Shown: positions 25,086-35,286, numbered from the stretch's first letter. The stretch is 64,000 nucleotides of DNA from CAWALV01 sp963782965 (GCA_963782965.1 CAWALV010000006.1:1736001-1800000), one strand, 5' to 3'. Numbers and translations are program-made. The notes: generated by a model not told the origin, from the letters alone.

Positions 25086-26153
25086 CTAGAACTCGACGAC
25101 CGTTCGCTCGCGGTGCGATCGTCGCGCGGCGGCGATGACGCGAAGCCCCTCGACCGAGTCGCGAGGATCGACCGGCATCGCGCCTTCGCCGCGCAGCGCC
25201 GCCCCCACCGCTGCGTAATACCGCTGGTAGGCACCGGGCTGCGTCTCGAGCGGTTGCGCCTCACCCGGGACGCCGAGTGTCCCCCAGCGCGCGGGTGCCT
25301 CGCTCCCCCAGTTCGCCTCGAGGTCGGGACGACGGCCAGCGGCCAACGCGGCCTCCTGCGGGTCGAGCCCGTACTTCACATAGGCCGCCTCGGTGCCGAG
25401 TACCCGCAGCCGCGGTGCGATGTCGGACGCGACCGCGCTCATCCACAAACCGCTGCGCACACCGCTCACGTGAGTCAGCGACACGAACACGTCGTCGTCC
25501 GCGTCGACCCCCGCTCGCCGCTCGTCGACTTCGGCATACACATGAGCCACCGGTCCGAACAGCACCAGGGCCTGGTCGATGAGGTGCGCACCGAGGTCGT
25601 AGAGCAACCCGCCGGCGTCCTCGACCGCACCGCTTTCGCGCCAACCTCCTTTCGGCATCGGCCGCCACCGTTCGAACCGCGACTCGAACCGTGTCACGTC
25701 GCCGAGCCGGCCGCTCTCGATCAGCGAACGTGCGGTGAGGAAGTCGCCGTCCCATCGCCGGTTCTGGAACACGCTGAGCAGCACGCCGGCATCGGCTGCA
25801 GCGGCGACCACCGCCTCGGCTTGCGCGACGTCGGGTGCGAACGGCTTGTCGACCACCACCGGCAGGCCTGCCCTGATGGCGCCGAGTGCGTGCGCGACGT
25901 GGAAGCGATTCGGGCTGGTCACCACGACCAGGTCGAGGTCATCGCGACGCTGCCACAGCGCTTCGACATCGGCGACGACCTGGGCGCCGTAGCGCTCGTG
26001 CGCGGCTCGCGCCCGCTGCTCGTTGCCTGTTACCACGAACGCGACCTGCATGCCGGGCGTCGCCGCAACGAGCGGCGCATGAAAGACCTCACCGCCCAGC
26101 CCGTAACCGATGACAGCAACCTTGATGACGTCGGTCCCCGGCGCAGCGCTCAT
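25086..26153 (-). CDS. Gfo/Idh/MocA-family oxidoreductase
   Basis: A 355-residue NAD(P)-dependent oxidoreductase. The Rossmann segment VAVIGYGLGGEVFHAPLVAA has GxGxxG near residue 16. VDKPFAPDVAQAEAV holds the EKP-like motif (DKP here) whose lysine helps catalysis. GGLLYDLGAHLIDQALVLFG is the conserved carboxy-terminal domain block with the catalytic-site histidine. Relatives act on sugars or inositols; the substrate is unknown. The start is ATG 26153 with TAGCTT six bases upstream on the minus strand, suggesting a leaderless mRNA. Confidence 0.9.
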   Translation of the reverse strand: MSAAPGTDVIKVAVIGYGLGGEVFHAPLVAATPGMQVAFVVTGNEQRARAAHERYGAQVVADVEALWQRRDDLDLVVVTSPNRFHVAHALGAIRAGLPVVVDKPFAPDVAQAEAVVAAAADAGVLLSVFQNRRWDGDFLTARSLIESGRLGDVTRFESRFERWRPMPKGGWRESGAVEDAGGLLYDLGAHLIDQALVLFGPVAHVYAEVDERRAGVDADDDVFVSLTHVSGVRSGLWMSAVASDIAPRLRVLGTEAAYVKYGLDPQEAALAAGRRPDLEANWGSEAPARWGTLGVPGEAQPLETQPGAYQRYYAAVGAALRGEGAMPVDPRDSVEGLRVIAAARRSHRERTVVEF

Positions 26154-26162
26154 GCGAGGAAG

Positions 26163-26699
26163 CTATCCGGCCGCCGGTGCGCTCGCCCGGGAGACCCCGA
26201 CGCCGCTCTGCGTCGTGGCGCCGTAACGCCGCTTCTCCTTGTCGAGATCGAGCGCGCCGATCCGGCGGCGCGCATCACGAGCTGCGTCGTCGAGCAGGTC
26301 GGCCGGGATCAGCCAGACGATCTCGAACTCCAACCCGTTGGGGTCGCGCCCGTAGAGGCTCTTCGTCGTCCCGTGGTCGGAGGTGCCGACCAGAGCATCG
26401 GCCTTCGCGAGGGAAGCGGCGACCTCTTCGAGTTCGGCCAGCGTGCCGACCTCCCACGCCAGGTGGTACAGGCCGACCGTCGCGCGACCCGCGAGTGACG
26501 GGCCGGCTGCGGCGCCGATCTCGAAAAGCCCGAGATCGTGGTCGTTGGTGGAGTCGGGCGCCTGCAAGAACGCGGCGCGGTCGAACCCCTCCGGCGTCAT
26601 CGGAACCCGGCGGAAACCGAGCACCTCCGTGTAGAAACCAACGCTCTCCTCGAGATTGCGCACGTAGAGGACGGCGTGGTTGAGACGGTGAATGCCCAT
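26163..26699 (-). CDS. VOC-superfamily (glyoxalase / extradiol dioxygenase-like) protein
   Basis: From ATG 26699 the protein has 178 residues. There is a single pair of beta-alpha-beta-beta-beta units: LNHAVLYVRNLEESVGFYTEVLGF gives the first metal histidine, GLYHLAWEV the second, and DPNGLEFEIVW the glutamate. This is the metal triad of glyoxalase I and type-I extradiol dioxygenases. The extra 45 residues at the end (RRIGALDLDKEKRRYG...) are unassigned. GAAGG nine bases upstream favours this ATG over the GTG three codons earlier. The gene lies just upstream of the Gfo/Idh gene. The reaction is unknown. Confidence 0.88.
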   Translation of the reverse strand: MGIHRLNHAVLYVRNLEESVGFYTEVLGFRRVPMTPEGFDRAAFLQAPDSTNDHDLGLFEIGAAAGPSLAGRATVGLYHLAWEVGTLAELEEVAASLAKADALVGTSDHGTTKSLYGRDPNGLEFEIVWLIPADLLDDAARDARRRIGALDLDKEKRRYGATTQSGVGVSRASAPAAG

Positions 26700-26756
26700 C
26701 GGTGGCACCCTTCTCGCTGACCTTCGGTGTGACGCCTTTCCTTCAGCCTAGAGCGG

Positions 26757-28748
26757 TCAGCAATCCGCCGCCTGCTGGATGAGCGCCGCGTAGGGTGCGC
26801 GGCCTGCTGGTTGCAGGTGGACGCCGTCCTTCGTCAGCCACTGCGGATTCTTGTTCGCCAGGGTGTCCCAGTCGACGAGCACGACGTTGGGGTGGGCTTT
26901 CGCCGCCGCCGGGAAGAGCGCGTTGTTGGCCGGCTCCCACGGGCGGTCCATGTGGTTGTTGACGAGGAGCACCTTGCTGCGATCGGCGAGCAGGGTCAGG
27001 GTTGCGTCGAGTTCCTTGCTGCTCACCGGGCCGTTCGTGCCCGCCTCGATCACCACCACCTGGCCCAGGTGGTTGGCCGCCTTCAGGGTGGTGATCTCGC
27101 CGAACATGGCGTGCGCCTGCCATCCGACAACGGCGTACACCTCACTCGACGGGCACGCCTGCTGCAAGGCGGCAGTGGCGTCGATCATCACGGAGTCGCC
27201 GACCGCCGTAAGTGCGGGCGCGGGCCCGGCCGGAATCGTCGGAGTCGGCGGCGCGGCCGGTGGAGTCGCCGTGCCCTTGTTCGCCGGCGGGGTCGACGGA
27301 GGCGGCGCCGGTTGCGTGGCCGCGCCCGTCGGCGTCCCGCTTGGCGTCTTGCTCGGCGTCTTGCTCGGCGTCTTGCTCGGCGTCTTGCTCGGCGGGGACG
27401 GCGTCGCGGGCGGGTGTGTCGATGCCGGAGCGGGTTTCGATTCGCCCGGCGAAGGCGACGGCGAACCCGGCGCGCCGTCACCTCCTTCAGCCGGCTGCTG
27501 CGCAGCAGCCGGGACGACGGGGGGTTGGCGCGCCTGCAGCCAGCCGGTGACCACGCCGGGCGTCACCGCAAGGACGCCGATGCAAGCGGCTGCGGCAAGC
27601 GCCGGCACGAGGGCGGGCCGTAGCACGCGGAAGCCGTGCTCGCGGATCGGGCTTTCGACGAACCGGAAACTCAGCTCCGTGAGCGCGACGGTAATGGCCA
27701 GCCGGGCAACGAGCGCCTGCCAGCCGTGCAGCTGCCAGTCGAGGCCGGGCCGGGTGTAGACGAAAACCGGCCAGTGCCACAGGTACAGGCCGTACGAACG
27801 CACCCCGATCCAGCGCAACGGCGCGATGTCGAGCACGCGGCCCAGCCGGCTGCCGGCCCGCGAGGCACAGACCACGGCGACCGCCGCGACCGCGGCGAAC
27901 ACGAAGAACCCGCCTCGGTATATCCCGGCCGAGAACTCACCCCACCGCCACATCGCCCAGCAGACGAAGAGCAGCGAGACCGGGCCGGCCACCAAGGCGA
28001 CCGCGTCGAGTACCCGCCGTCCGCCAGCGGAAACCGCCGTCGGATCCGTGTCGCCGTGGCCCAACGCCACCAGGGCAGCCGCTGCCGCGCCGAGCAGCAA
28101 TGCGCTGGCGTGGGTGTCGCTACCGAAGTACACGCGCGAGGCGTCGGTGTCGAAGGGCATGTTGCCGGCGATCGCGAGGTCGCGCATCCACCACGCCGAA
28201 GCGACGGCCCCGGCCAGGGCCACCGCCGCGACCAGGCGCAGCCGCACCCGGAACGTGAGCAGGACGACGAGCACGGCCGGCCACACCAGGTAGAACTGCT
28301 CTTCGACTGCCAGCGACCACAGGTGCTGGAGCGGCTCGGGCCGGCCGGCGGCGACGAAGTAGGAGCGGTGATGCAGCACGTACCACCAGTTGGAGAAGTA
28401 CCCGGCGGCGGCACCGACGTCGCCGCGGGCCTGGTGGAGGTCGGCCTGGAAGAACACGGCCATGAACGCGGTAGCTGTCGCGAGCATCGCGAAGAGCGCC
28501 GGCAGCAAACGGCGGGCCCGCCGCACGTAGAACCGCTTCAAGGCGATGGCGCCGTTGCGCTGCCGCTCGCCGACGAGCAGGGAGGTGATGAGGAAGCCGG
28601 AGATGACGAAGAACAGGTCTACACCGAGATAGCCGCCCGGTAGCGTCCGCTCGTTGGCGTGGTAGAGCAGTACCCCGACGACGGCGAGAGCGCGCAAACC
28701 GTCGAGGCCGGGAAGTCTCCCGTGGGTTTCGCGCGGTGACGATGCCAC
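26757..28748 (-). CDS. Acyltransferase-3 / SGNH fusion protein (OafA-like)
   Basis: A 663-residue membrane protein. Residues 1-370 are an Acyltransferase_3 domain with about ten helices: LPGLDGLRALAVVGVLLYHAN contains the catalytic histidine, and FFVISGFLIT follows. A Ser/Pro/Thr/Lys linker (about 385-495) contains four SKTP copies. The last 150 residues are an SGNH esterase-like domain: GDSVMID, EAGTNGP and DGVHLQPAG with the Asp-x-x-His pair. Such fusions O-acetylate cell-wall or surface glycans, moving acetyl groups across the membrane and transferring them outside. The start is GTG with GGAGG six bases upstream. Confidence 0.93.
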   Translation of the reverse strand: MASSPRETHGRLPGLDGLRALAVVGVLLYHANERTLPGGYLGVDLFFVISGFLITSLLVGERQRNGAIALKRFYVRRARRLLPALFAMLATATAFMAVFFQADLHQARGDVGAAAGYFSNWWYVLHHRSYFVAAGRPEPLQHLWSLAVEEQFYLVWPAVLVVLLTFRVRLRLVAAVALAGAVASAWWMRDLAIAGNMPFDTDASRVYFGSDTHASALLLGAAAAALVALGHGDTDPTAVSAGGRRVLDAVALVAGPVSLLFVCWAMWRWGEFSAGIYRGGFFVFAAVAAVAVVCASRAGSRLGRVLDIAPLRWIGVRSYGLYLWHWPVFVYTRPGLDWQLHGWQALVARLAITVALTELSFRFVESPIREHGFRVLRPALVPALAAAACIGVLAVTPGVVTGWLQARQPPVVPAAAQQPAEGGDGAPGSPSPSPGESKPAPASTHPPATPSPPSKTPSKTPSKTPSKTPSGTPTGAATQPAPPPSTPPANKGTATPPAAPPTPTIPAGPAPALTAVGDSVMIDATAALQQACPSSEVYAVVGWQAHAMFGEITTLKAANHLGQVVVIEAGTNGPVSSKELDATLTLLADRSKVLLVNNHMDRPWEPANNALFPAAAKAHPNVVLVDWDTLANKNPQWLTKDGVHLQPAGRAPYAALIQQAADC
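27343..27390. repeat. 12-bp x 4 tandem repeat in the acyltransferase linker
   Basis: GGCGTCTTGCTC occurs four times in a row without a mismatch and encodes SKTP repeats of the extracellular linker. The copy number is likely to vary by slippage without breaking the frame. Confidence 0.9.
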
Positions 28749-28840
28749 GCCACGCCTCCGTCCTGCTCTACGCCGCTCTTCGCGGTCCTGGCAAGACGAC
28801 GTTTAGTCGGTGGCGACGGTTGCATCGGGAAGTGTGTCAT

Positions 28841-31060
28841 TCAGTTGTCGGTATTACGGCTCGCGACAACGCCCCACGGCATCGCGTCACCGTGCAACTC
28901 CTGCGCCCGGCTGACGACCGCGGTGAGTGAGTTCGTCGCATCGACCAACTCGTCGGTTTCGGCCAGGACGGCGTCGAGGCCGGGCCGTTCGGCAAGCTCC
29001 GACGCGATGCCTTCAGCGAACTTCTCGTGCAGGTCGCGCAGCGGCGCATGCACTTTGGTGACCCGACCGAACCGCAATGCCGCCAACGCCCCGGCCAGCT
29101 CGAGGTCGAACGCGTCGATGAGCTGGCGAGCCGACGCCGTCAGCGGGCGGGGCGGCGGGTGCCGCAGCCGAAGGCTGTGCGCGGCGATCGACAGGCGGCG
29201 CAGCGCAGCCAGCAGCGACGACGCCGTCCGGGCATCGATCTGCCGGGAACCCGGATCGGCGAGCGACCTGTCGACCGCCGCCTCTGCGTTGGTTCGAGCC
29301 AGCCGGACGGCGCGGCTGCGCGCGGCGAGTTGGGCACCGCTGAGCTCGGAGCTGGCGTCCAGACAAGAGGTCAGGACGCCGAGCACGTACTCGCGCGTGG
29401 TGGCGGCGAGGTCGGCGAGCGCATCGGCGGCCCGTTCGTTGCCCCACGCCGGCCATGCCGCGTAGGCGAGCAACGCGATACCCGCTCCGACCACAGTCGC
29501 AACGAGGCGTTCGCGCCCGGCCACGACCGGGTGCTGATCGATGCCGGCGAGCAGGAAGACGACCAGCGCCGTGATGGTCGCGCTGAAGACGGCGTAGCTG
29601 GCACTGATGACCGCGGCCGAGGCCCAGGCGGCGACCGCGACGATGCCCACCAACGCCCAGCCGTGCGGGTTGGCCAGCACGGCGATCGTGGTGGCCACGC
29701 CGACGCCGATGAGCGTGCCGGCGGCTCGCGCAACGCCGCGGGTGAACGTGGTTGAGAAGTCGGGCCGAAGAACCAGCACCGCCGTCAGCGCGACCCAGTA
29801 GCCGCGCCCGAACTTCGACACGTCGGTGATGGCCGTCGCGAGGGTCACGACAGCGGCAAGCCGGAGTGCGTGCTGCAAGCCGTCGGAGCGCGGCGTCAGG
29901 TTCGCGACCAGCCGATGAGTCAGCTGACCCAAGCCGTGCGCGCCGCGCCGCGACACCCGCGCTGCCGACCGCAACGCCAAACCGGTCTGGAGCGGCGGCG
30001 CGGAGGCGCTCACCGCCTCGGGCAGCAACCCTGCGACGGCACGCAACTGCCCGGCTAGCGCGCGCGACGCGACGTCGGCCCGGATCGGCCATCCGCCTGC
30101 GTTCGACTCGGTCGCCGCCGACGCGCCCGTGAGCTGCTTGAGCGAACGCTCGGCGTCGCCGAGCGTCGCTTCCAGACCCGCGGGAACGGCCGCTTGGCCG
30201 AGGCCTTCGGCGATGCAACGCAAGAACGCCGAAACGCATTCGCGGACGGCGAGCAGCGGCGCCGGCACCGCGTCGTCCGGGCCGGAATCGGCGGAGCCGA
30301 AAGCGCTGGCGAGGCTGAGCAGCTCGAGCCTGATGCGCCTTGCCTCGTTCATCACGCTGGCCAAAGCCTCGTTCGCGGTGGCGGTGGCGAGGGAGTACTC
30401 CAGGTCGGTGCCTGCGACGTCGATCGCCTGCGCGGCCGGAAGGGAGGAGCGGCCCGGGTCGAGGTCGGCGGCGAAATCGGCGAGGGCGGCGTAGGCGCGG
30501 GCGAGTCCGGACAGCGCCCGGTTAACAGGCGCATGATGCGCGACGACGGCCAGCAGCAGCTGGCCCGCCGCCCCGGCCGCGACGACGCCGGCGGTTCGAG
30601 CAGCGGTCGGCGCCGATCCGGCGAACCGCCCGTACACCAAGAAGGCGACGAGCGTGTTGAGCCCGACGGACGTGAGACCAGGCTCAACCGCGATGAGCAA
30701 GCCGCAGCAGAACGCGACCGCAGCACCGATGACGATGTGGATCGCGGGGTGGGAGCTGGTCGCACCCCCGACGAACGTGCCCAGTGCCATGCAGATCGCC
30801 ACCGAGGTGAGCAACGCGAGCCTGGGCCGCGGCGCTGGGATGACCGACGCGATGCCGACCGCGAGCGCGCCACCGGCCGCGGCCGCTCCCGTTGCCCACG
30901 AGCGGACTTGGTAGCCGACGACGAGTGCCACGGTCACGCCGAGCGCCATCCGAGCCGCCGGGACGACGCGCACCCCACGCCGGTCGAAGCGCACCGCATC
31001 GCCGACGATGCGGCGCCACGGGCTGACCGAGGCTTCGGCGAGGTCGGGCGCGGCGCTCAC
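28841..31060 (-). CDS. FUSC-family inner-membrane protein / putative aromatic acid exporter
   Basis: From GTG 31060 the protein has 739 residues; GGGGAGG nine bases upstream selects this start, and the 270 further open codons upstream are non-coding. Two similar halves each carry about five to six helices: first AARMALGVTVALVVGYQV to about residue 165, second LRLAAVVTLATAITDVSKFGRGYWVALTAVLVLRPDF to about 520. Both are followed by cytoplasmic helical domains. GYWVALTAVLVLRPDF with FTRGVARAAGTLIGV is the FUSC_2 signature. AaeB and related proteins export hydroxylated aromatic acids; others are of unknown role. It is divergent from the large protease gene. Confidence 0.88.
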   Translation of the reverse strand: MSAAPDLAEASVSPWRRIVGDAVRFDRRGVRVVPAARMALGVTVALVVGYQVRSWATGAAAAGGALAVGIASVIPAPRPRLALLTSVAICMALGTFVGGATSSHPAIHIVIGAAVAFCCGLLIAVEPGLTSVGLNTLVAFLVYGRFAGSAPTAARTAGVVAAGAAGQLLLAVVAHHAPVNRALSGLARAYAALADFAADLDPGRSSLPAAQAIDVAGTDLEYSLATATANEALASVMNEARRIRLELLSLASAFGSADSGPDDAVPAPLLAVRECVSAFLRCIAEGLGQAAVPAGLEATLGDAERSLKQLTGASAATESNAGGWPIRADVASRALAGQLRAVAGLLPEAVSASAPPLQTGLALRSAARVSRRGAHGLGQLTHRLVANLTPRSDGLQHALRLAAVVTLATAITDVSKFGRGYWVALTAVLVLRPDFSTTFTRGVARAAGTLIGVGVATTIAVLANPHGWALVGIVAVAAWASAAVISASYAVFSATITALVVFLLAGIDQHPVVAGRERLVATVVGAGIALLAYAAWPAWGNERAADALADLAATTREYVLGVLTSCLDASSELSGAQLAARSRAVRLARTNAEAAVDRSLADPGSRQIDARTASSLLAALRRLSIAAHSLRLRHPPPRPLTASARQLIDAFDLELAGALAALRFGRVTKVHAPLRDLHEKFAEGIASELAERPGLDAVLAETDELVDATNSLTAVVSRAQELHGDAMPWGVVASRNTDN

Positions 31061-31250
31061 GTGACGGCACCTCCCCGACGCATACCTGCGAGTGTTCCCC
31101 ACGCGGGCTGCTGGGCCGCATTCGGACACGCTTGCGCCCATGCGAGCGAACCGCCGCGAAAACGGGGATCTGGGACGGCGACGGCGGCTAAGGTGTGCTC
31201 GGTCCGGGACGCCGCCTCGGCCATGTCCGGCCGAACCTGGGGGAAACCCG

Positions 31251-34200
31251 ATGCGCCAATTGCGCCGAGTCATCCTTTCTGCCACCTGCGCCTTGGCGGC
31301 TTCGACCGTCGCGGTATCCCCTGCCTGGGCCGCGCCGTCGCCTTCGCCATCTGCGATCGCGAGCACCGCGGTGGTCGGTTCGGCGCCGGTCGTGCCACAG
31401 ACGGCACACGCGTTGGGCGCGCTGCCGTCGAGCCAGCAACTGACGTTCGACGTCGTGTTGAAGTCGCGCAACCAAGCCGGGCTCGATTCCTTCGTGCAGG
31501 CGGTGTCGACCCCGGGCTCGCCGCAGTACCGGCACTTCCTGACCTCGGCGCAATTCCAGAACACCTTCGGCCCGACGCCCCAGGCCGTAGCAAGTGTCAC
31601 CGCGCAGCTGCGCTCACTCGGCCTGCACATCGACCAAACACTCGGCTCGGTCATGACGGTGTCTGGCTCGACTGCGGCCGTCGGCTCGGCGTTGCATACC
31701 AGCTTCGAGCAGTACCGCCTCACCTCAGGCCGCGTCGTCCACGCCAACATGTCGGCGCCGCAACTACCGGTGACCGTCGCGCCGCTGGTGCAATCTGTCA
31801 TCGGGTTGAACAACTTGGTGTTGCCCCAGCATGCGCCAGTCGTACCTCGCCCGGCTCCCGGGTCACTCAATCCGAACTACACGGGCGGGGAGTGCTTCGG
31901 GCAAGACACCGGGGCGAGTGCGCCATACCACTACTACACACCGCAGCAGCTGGCTTCGCGCTACGGCCTGTCGCCGTATTACAGCTCCAACGACCTCGGT
32001 TCCGGAGTCACCGTCGCGCTGTTTGAGTTGGAGCCGTTCAGCTCGAGCGACATCAGCACATACAAGAGCTGCTTCGGCGCGTCGAACACCGTCACAACGG
32101 TACGTGTGAACGGCGGGGCTGGCAGTGGCCCTGGTCCCAACGGCGAGGCGGCACTCGACATCGAAGACGTCGTCAGCCTGGCACCGAAGGCGGCTATCAA
32201 GGTCTATGAAGGGCCTATCTGGACAACCGCAACTGACGCTGACATCGTCGACGTGTACAACAAGATCGCCACCGACAACATCGCGCAGGTGGTCAGCACT
32301 AGCTGGGGCGAGTGCGAGCCCGCGACGAGTGCATACCTGTACCACGCTGAGCGCGCGGTGTTCCAGAAGATGGCCGCCCTCGGCCAGACCGTCCTCGCAG
32401 CTTCGGGCGATTCAGGGTCCGCAGCCTGCGACCGGGCTGACACGAGCCCTCAGAACGACTCCGAGCTCGCGACCGACGACCCCGCGAGCCAACCCGAAGT
32501 TACGGGCGTCGGCGGCACGCGTCTCAGCACCGCGAGTGGCCCCGAGAGCGTGTGGAACGACGGGACCTCCGTGGATACCAAGTATGGCGGCTATGACGTC
32601 TCCGCCGGCGGCGGTGGCATTTCGGCTCTGTGGCCAATGCCGGCTTGGCAGACGAACGGCGGTGTTATCAGCGATAGCAGCGGCTCACCATGTGGCGCGC
32701 CGGGCGGTTCCTACTGCCGGGAGGTGCCCGACGTTAGTGCCTCCGCGGATCCGTACTACGGGTACCTGATCTATTGGAATAGCAGTACGTACTTCATCGG
32801 GGGCACCAGCGCCGCCGCACCGACGTGGGCATCGTTGATCGCGCTGATCGACAGCACCTGCTCCGGACATCGGCTGGGGTTCATCAACCCGGCGCTGTAT
32901 CAGCTCAGCTCTGCTGACTTCTACGACGTAACGACCGGCAACAACGACGGCGACGGCGCGAACGGCGGCCTCTACGCCGCCCACTCGGGTTACGACCTCG
33001 CAACCGGTCTGGGCACGCCCCGGGGCGCCGCCCTCGGTGCCGACCTTTGCCCCGGCGTGGCCGCCAACGGCGCCGGAACCATGACCGCCGACACGACTTG
33101 GGTGCCGACGTCGTCGCATGACACGCTGACATTCACCTACACGGCACCCGCGGGCCAAGCGCTGACGAACGGCACGATCACGGTCGTAGTCCCGGCCGGG
33201 TGGTCGGTACCGAGCACGGCGAGCGCGGCAGCGGGTTACACCACCGCGTCGGAAGGCATGGTCTCGACATCGGGGCAGACCATCACAGTGGCTGGCATCA
33301 CAACCCTTGCCGGCGGCAACGTGACGGTCGTTTACGGCGACACCTCTGGCGGCGGCAGCGGCGCAGTCGCCCCTTCGTCCGCACAGGCCTCCACGTTCAC
33401 CACCAAGATGAGGTCGACCGCCAGTGGCACCCTCAGCGCCGTCAGCTCCCCACCTGTCGTGCAGGTACTTGCGGCGGCCACCATTGGCTCCGGCACCGTG
33501 ACGGTGTCTCCCGCCAGCGTCGGCGTCAGCTCGGCTCAACCGATCGTGCTCACGTACTCGCCGGCACCCGGCACGTACCTCACCAACGCGGAGGTCACGA
33601 TTGACGTACCCGCTGGCTGGTCGGTGCCGAGCACCACGAGTAGCGCGGCCGGGTACACCATTGCCAAGATCGGTAGCACGTCGCAGACGGTGAACATCTC
33701 AGGCAGCACGATCCAGGTGACCGGCGTCACGATGCTGGCCGGCAGCTCCCTCACCATCACCTACGGCGACACATCGGGCGGCGGCGGCAACGCGCACGCG
33801 CCAGCTAGTGCTGGCCTTTCTATCTTCGATGCTCAGATGAAGACCAATGGCGGCATGCTCGCGGCGCTGTCCACGTCGCCCACTGTGCAGGTCGTTGGTC
33901 CTGCAGACGACGGGAGCGGCACAGCCTCCGTAACTCCGTCCTCGGTCACGGAGGGTGGTACAGCGACGTTGACGTTCACGTATCAACCGCCGGCAACCGG
34001 CTACCTGAACAACGGCGCCTTCGAACTCGTGGTGCCGAACGACTGGACGGCACCCCAGACCTCCGATAACTCGGCGGCTGGCTACGTCACCGCGACGAGT
34101 ACCGACGCGACACAACCGACGACAACCGTTTCCGGCGCGAATATCGACCTTACGGGGTTGAATCTCGAGCCGGGTGAGAAAGTCACGATCACGTATGCAG

Positions 34201-35252
34201 GTGCCACGGTTCCGGCCACCGTCGAGACCTCCACCTTCGGCGTGTTATCTCGTGCTGGATCCGGTGGGACTCTCAAAGCCTTGACGCCCTCCACCGTCGC
34301 CGTCAGCGTGGCAGCACCACCGTCTGGTGGCGGCGGTGGCGGCGGTGGCGGCGGTGGTCACCCTGCGCTGCAACGCGTCTTCGGGTCGGATCGGATCGCG
34401 ACAAGTATCGCGGCGTCGCAGGCTGCGTTCCCCAAGGCTTATAGCGCTCGCGTCGTCGTGTTGGCTCGTGCCGATAACTTCGCCGATGCCCTGTCGGGCA
34501 CACCGCTCGCAGCGGAGGAGGGCGGTCCGCTACTCCTCACACCCAGTGCGAACCTCGATGGTCGGGTGCTGACGGAGATCGAACGGGTGCTGCCGGGAGG
34601 CGCCACGATCTACATTCTGGGCGGTACGAGTGCCGTGTCGGTGGCTGTCGAGACGGCTCTGAGCAACAACGGGTACACCATCGAGCGGCTCTCGGGTAAC
34701 GACCGCTACGGCACCGCAGTGGCGGTCGCCGGCGCTCTGCACGACCCGAATGTCGTCTTCGAGGCCGACGGCACGAACTTCCCCGATGCACTGTCCGCGG
34801 GCGCCGCGGCCGCAAGGGAAGGCGGCGCGATCCTGCTTACCGCTGGGTCGACGATGGCTGCCACGACAGCGACCTACCTCGCGGCCCATCCCGGTGATCA
34901 GCGGTTCGCGATCGGCGGGCCTGCGGCAAGAGCCGACCAGCAGGCGAATGCCTACATCGGCACCGACCGCTACGGCACGTCGGTCCTGGTCGCGCGCGCG
35001 TTCTTCGACACGCCGACCGTCGTGGGCCTCGCGAGCGGCGCGAACTTCCCTGACGCGCTCTCAGGCGGGACGGTCGCGGCGCTGGGCATCGGCCCGATGC
35101 TGCTCGTGCCGCCCTCGGGTGCGCTCCCGGCCGGCACGGCGGCGTACCTCCAGACGGCCTCCCTGAGCGCGAGCTCGGCGTGGCTGTTCGGCGGCAGCGC
35201 CTCCGTGAACGACACCGTGTTCGGCGAGATCGCGACAATCCTGGCCGGCTGA
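31251..35252 (+). CDS. Secreted sedolisin (S53) protease with beta-modules and cell-wall-binding repeats
   Basis: From ATG 31251 the protein has 1333 residues, with GGGGGAAA upstream and signal peptide ILSATCALAASTVAVSPAWA. Order: pro-kumamolisin activation domain (about 45-190); S53 catalytic domain with GEAALDIED (Glu/Asp pair near 298-302), ASGDSG (oxyanion Asp) and GTSAAAP (Ser520); three related beta-modules of about 140 residues (606, 747 and 886 onward), each with a TLTFTY or LTYSPAP start and VVPAGWSVPST-like block; a nine-Gly linker near 1027; then three CWB2 repeats (1040-1333, DRIATSIAASQAAF, DRYGTAVAVAGAL, DRYGTSVLVARAF). It is probably a wall-bound acid-active protease. Codon use here contains more A/T than in neighbouring genes. 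Confidence 0.93.
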   Translation: MRQLRRVILSATCALAASTVAVSPAWAAPSPSPSAIASTAVVGSAPVVPQTAHALGALPSSQQLTFDVVLKSRNQAGLDSFVQAVSTPGSPQYRHFLTSAQFQNTFGPTPQAVASVTAQLRSLGLHIDQTLGSVMTVSGSTAAVGSALHTSFEQYRLTSGRVVHANMSAPQLPVTVAPLVQSVIGLNNLVLPQHAPVVPRPAPGSLNPNYTGGECFGQDTGASAPYHYYTPQQLASRYGLSPYYSSNDLGSGVTVALFELEPFSSSDISTYKSCFGASNTVTTVRVNGGAGSGPGPNGEAALDIEDVVSLAPKAAIKVYEGPIWTTATDADIVDVYNKIATDNIAQVVSTSWGECEPATSAYLYHAERAVFQKMAALGQTVLAASGDSGSAACDRADTSPQNDSELATDDPASQPEVTGVGGTRLSTASGPESVWNDGTSVDTKYGGYDVSAGGGGISALWPMPAWQTNGGVISDSSGSPCGAPGGSYCREVPDVSASADPYYGYLIYWNSSTYFIGGTSAAAPTWASLIALIDSTCSGHRLGFINPALYQLSSADFYDVTTGNNDGDGANGGLYAAHSGYDLATGLGTPRGAALGADLCPGVAANGAGTMTADTTWVPTSSHDTLTFTYTAPAGQALTNGTITVVVPAGWSVPSTASAAAGYTTASEGMVSTSGQTITVAGITTLAGGNVTVVYGDTSGGGSGAVAPSSAQASTFTTKMRSTASGTLSAVSSPPVVQVLAAATIGSGTVTVSPASVGVSSAQPIVLTYSPAPGTYLTNAEVTIDVPAGWSVPSTTSSAAGYTIAKIGSTSQTVNISGSTIQVTGVTMLAGSSLTITYGDTSGGGGNAHAPASAGLSIFDAQMKTNGGMLAALSTSPTVQVVGPADDGSGTASVTPSSVTEGGTATLTFTYQPPATGYLNNGAFELVVPNDWTAPQTSDNSAAGYVTATSTDATQPTTTVSGANIDLTGLNLEPGEKVTITYAGATVPATVETSTFGVLSRAGSGGTLKALTPSTVAVSVAAPPSGGGGGGGGGGGHPALQRVFGSDRIATSIAASQAAFPKAYSARVVVLARADNFADALSGTPLAAEEGGPLLLTPSANLDGRVLTEIERVLPGGATIYILGGTSAVSVAVETALSNNGYTIERLSGNDRYGTAVAVAGALHDPNVVFEADGTNFPDALSAGAAAAREGGAILLTAGSTMAATTATYLAAHPGDQRFAIGGPAARADQQANAYIGTDRYGTSVLVARAFFDTPTVVGLASGANFPDALSGGTVAALGIGPMLLVPPSGALPAGTAAYLQTASLSASSAWLFGGSASVNDTVFGEIATILAG

Positions 35253-35286
35253 TACCGGCCGCGCGCGCCGGTGCTACAACGGAGTC

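Noticed and set aside
27188..27481. Arg-rich frame and repeats as a possible nucleic-acid-binding protein
   Set aside because: It is a frame shadow of the acyltransferase linker. The repeats encode SKTP in the real frame.
31061..31870. 270-codon upstream extension of the FUSC gene
   Set aside because: It is antisense to the protease gene. The GTG at 31060 has a strong ribosome site and begins family-like sequence.
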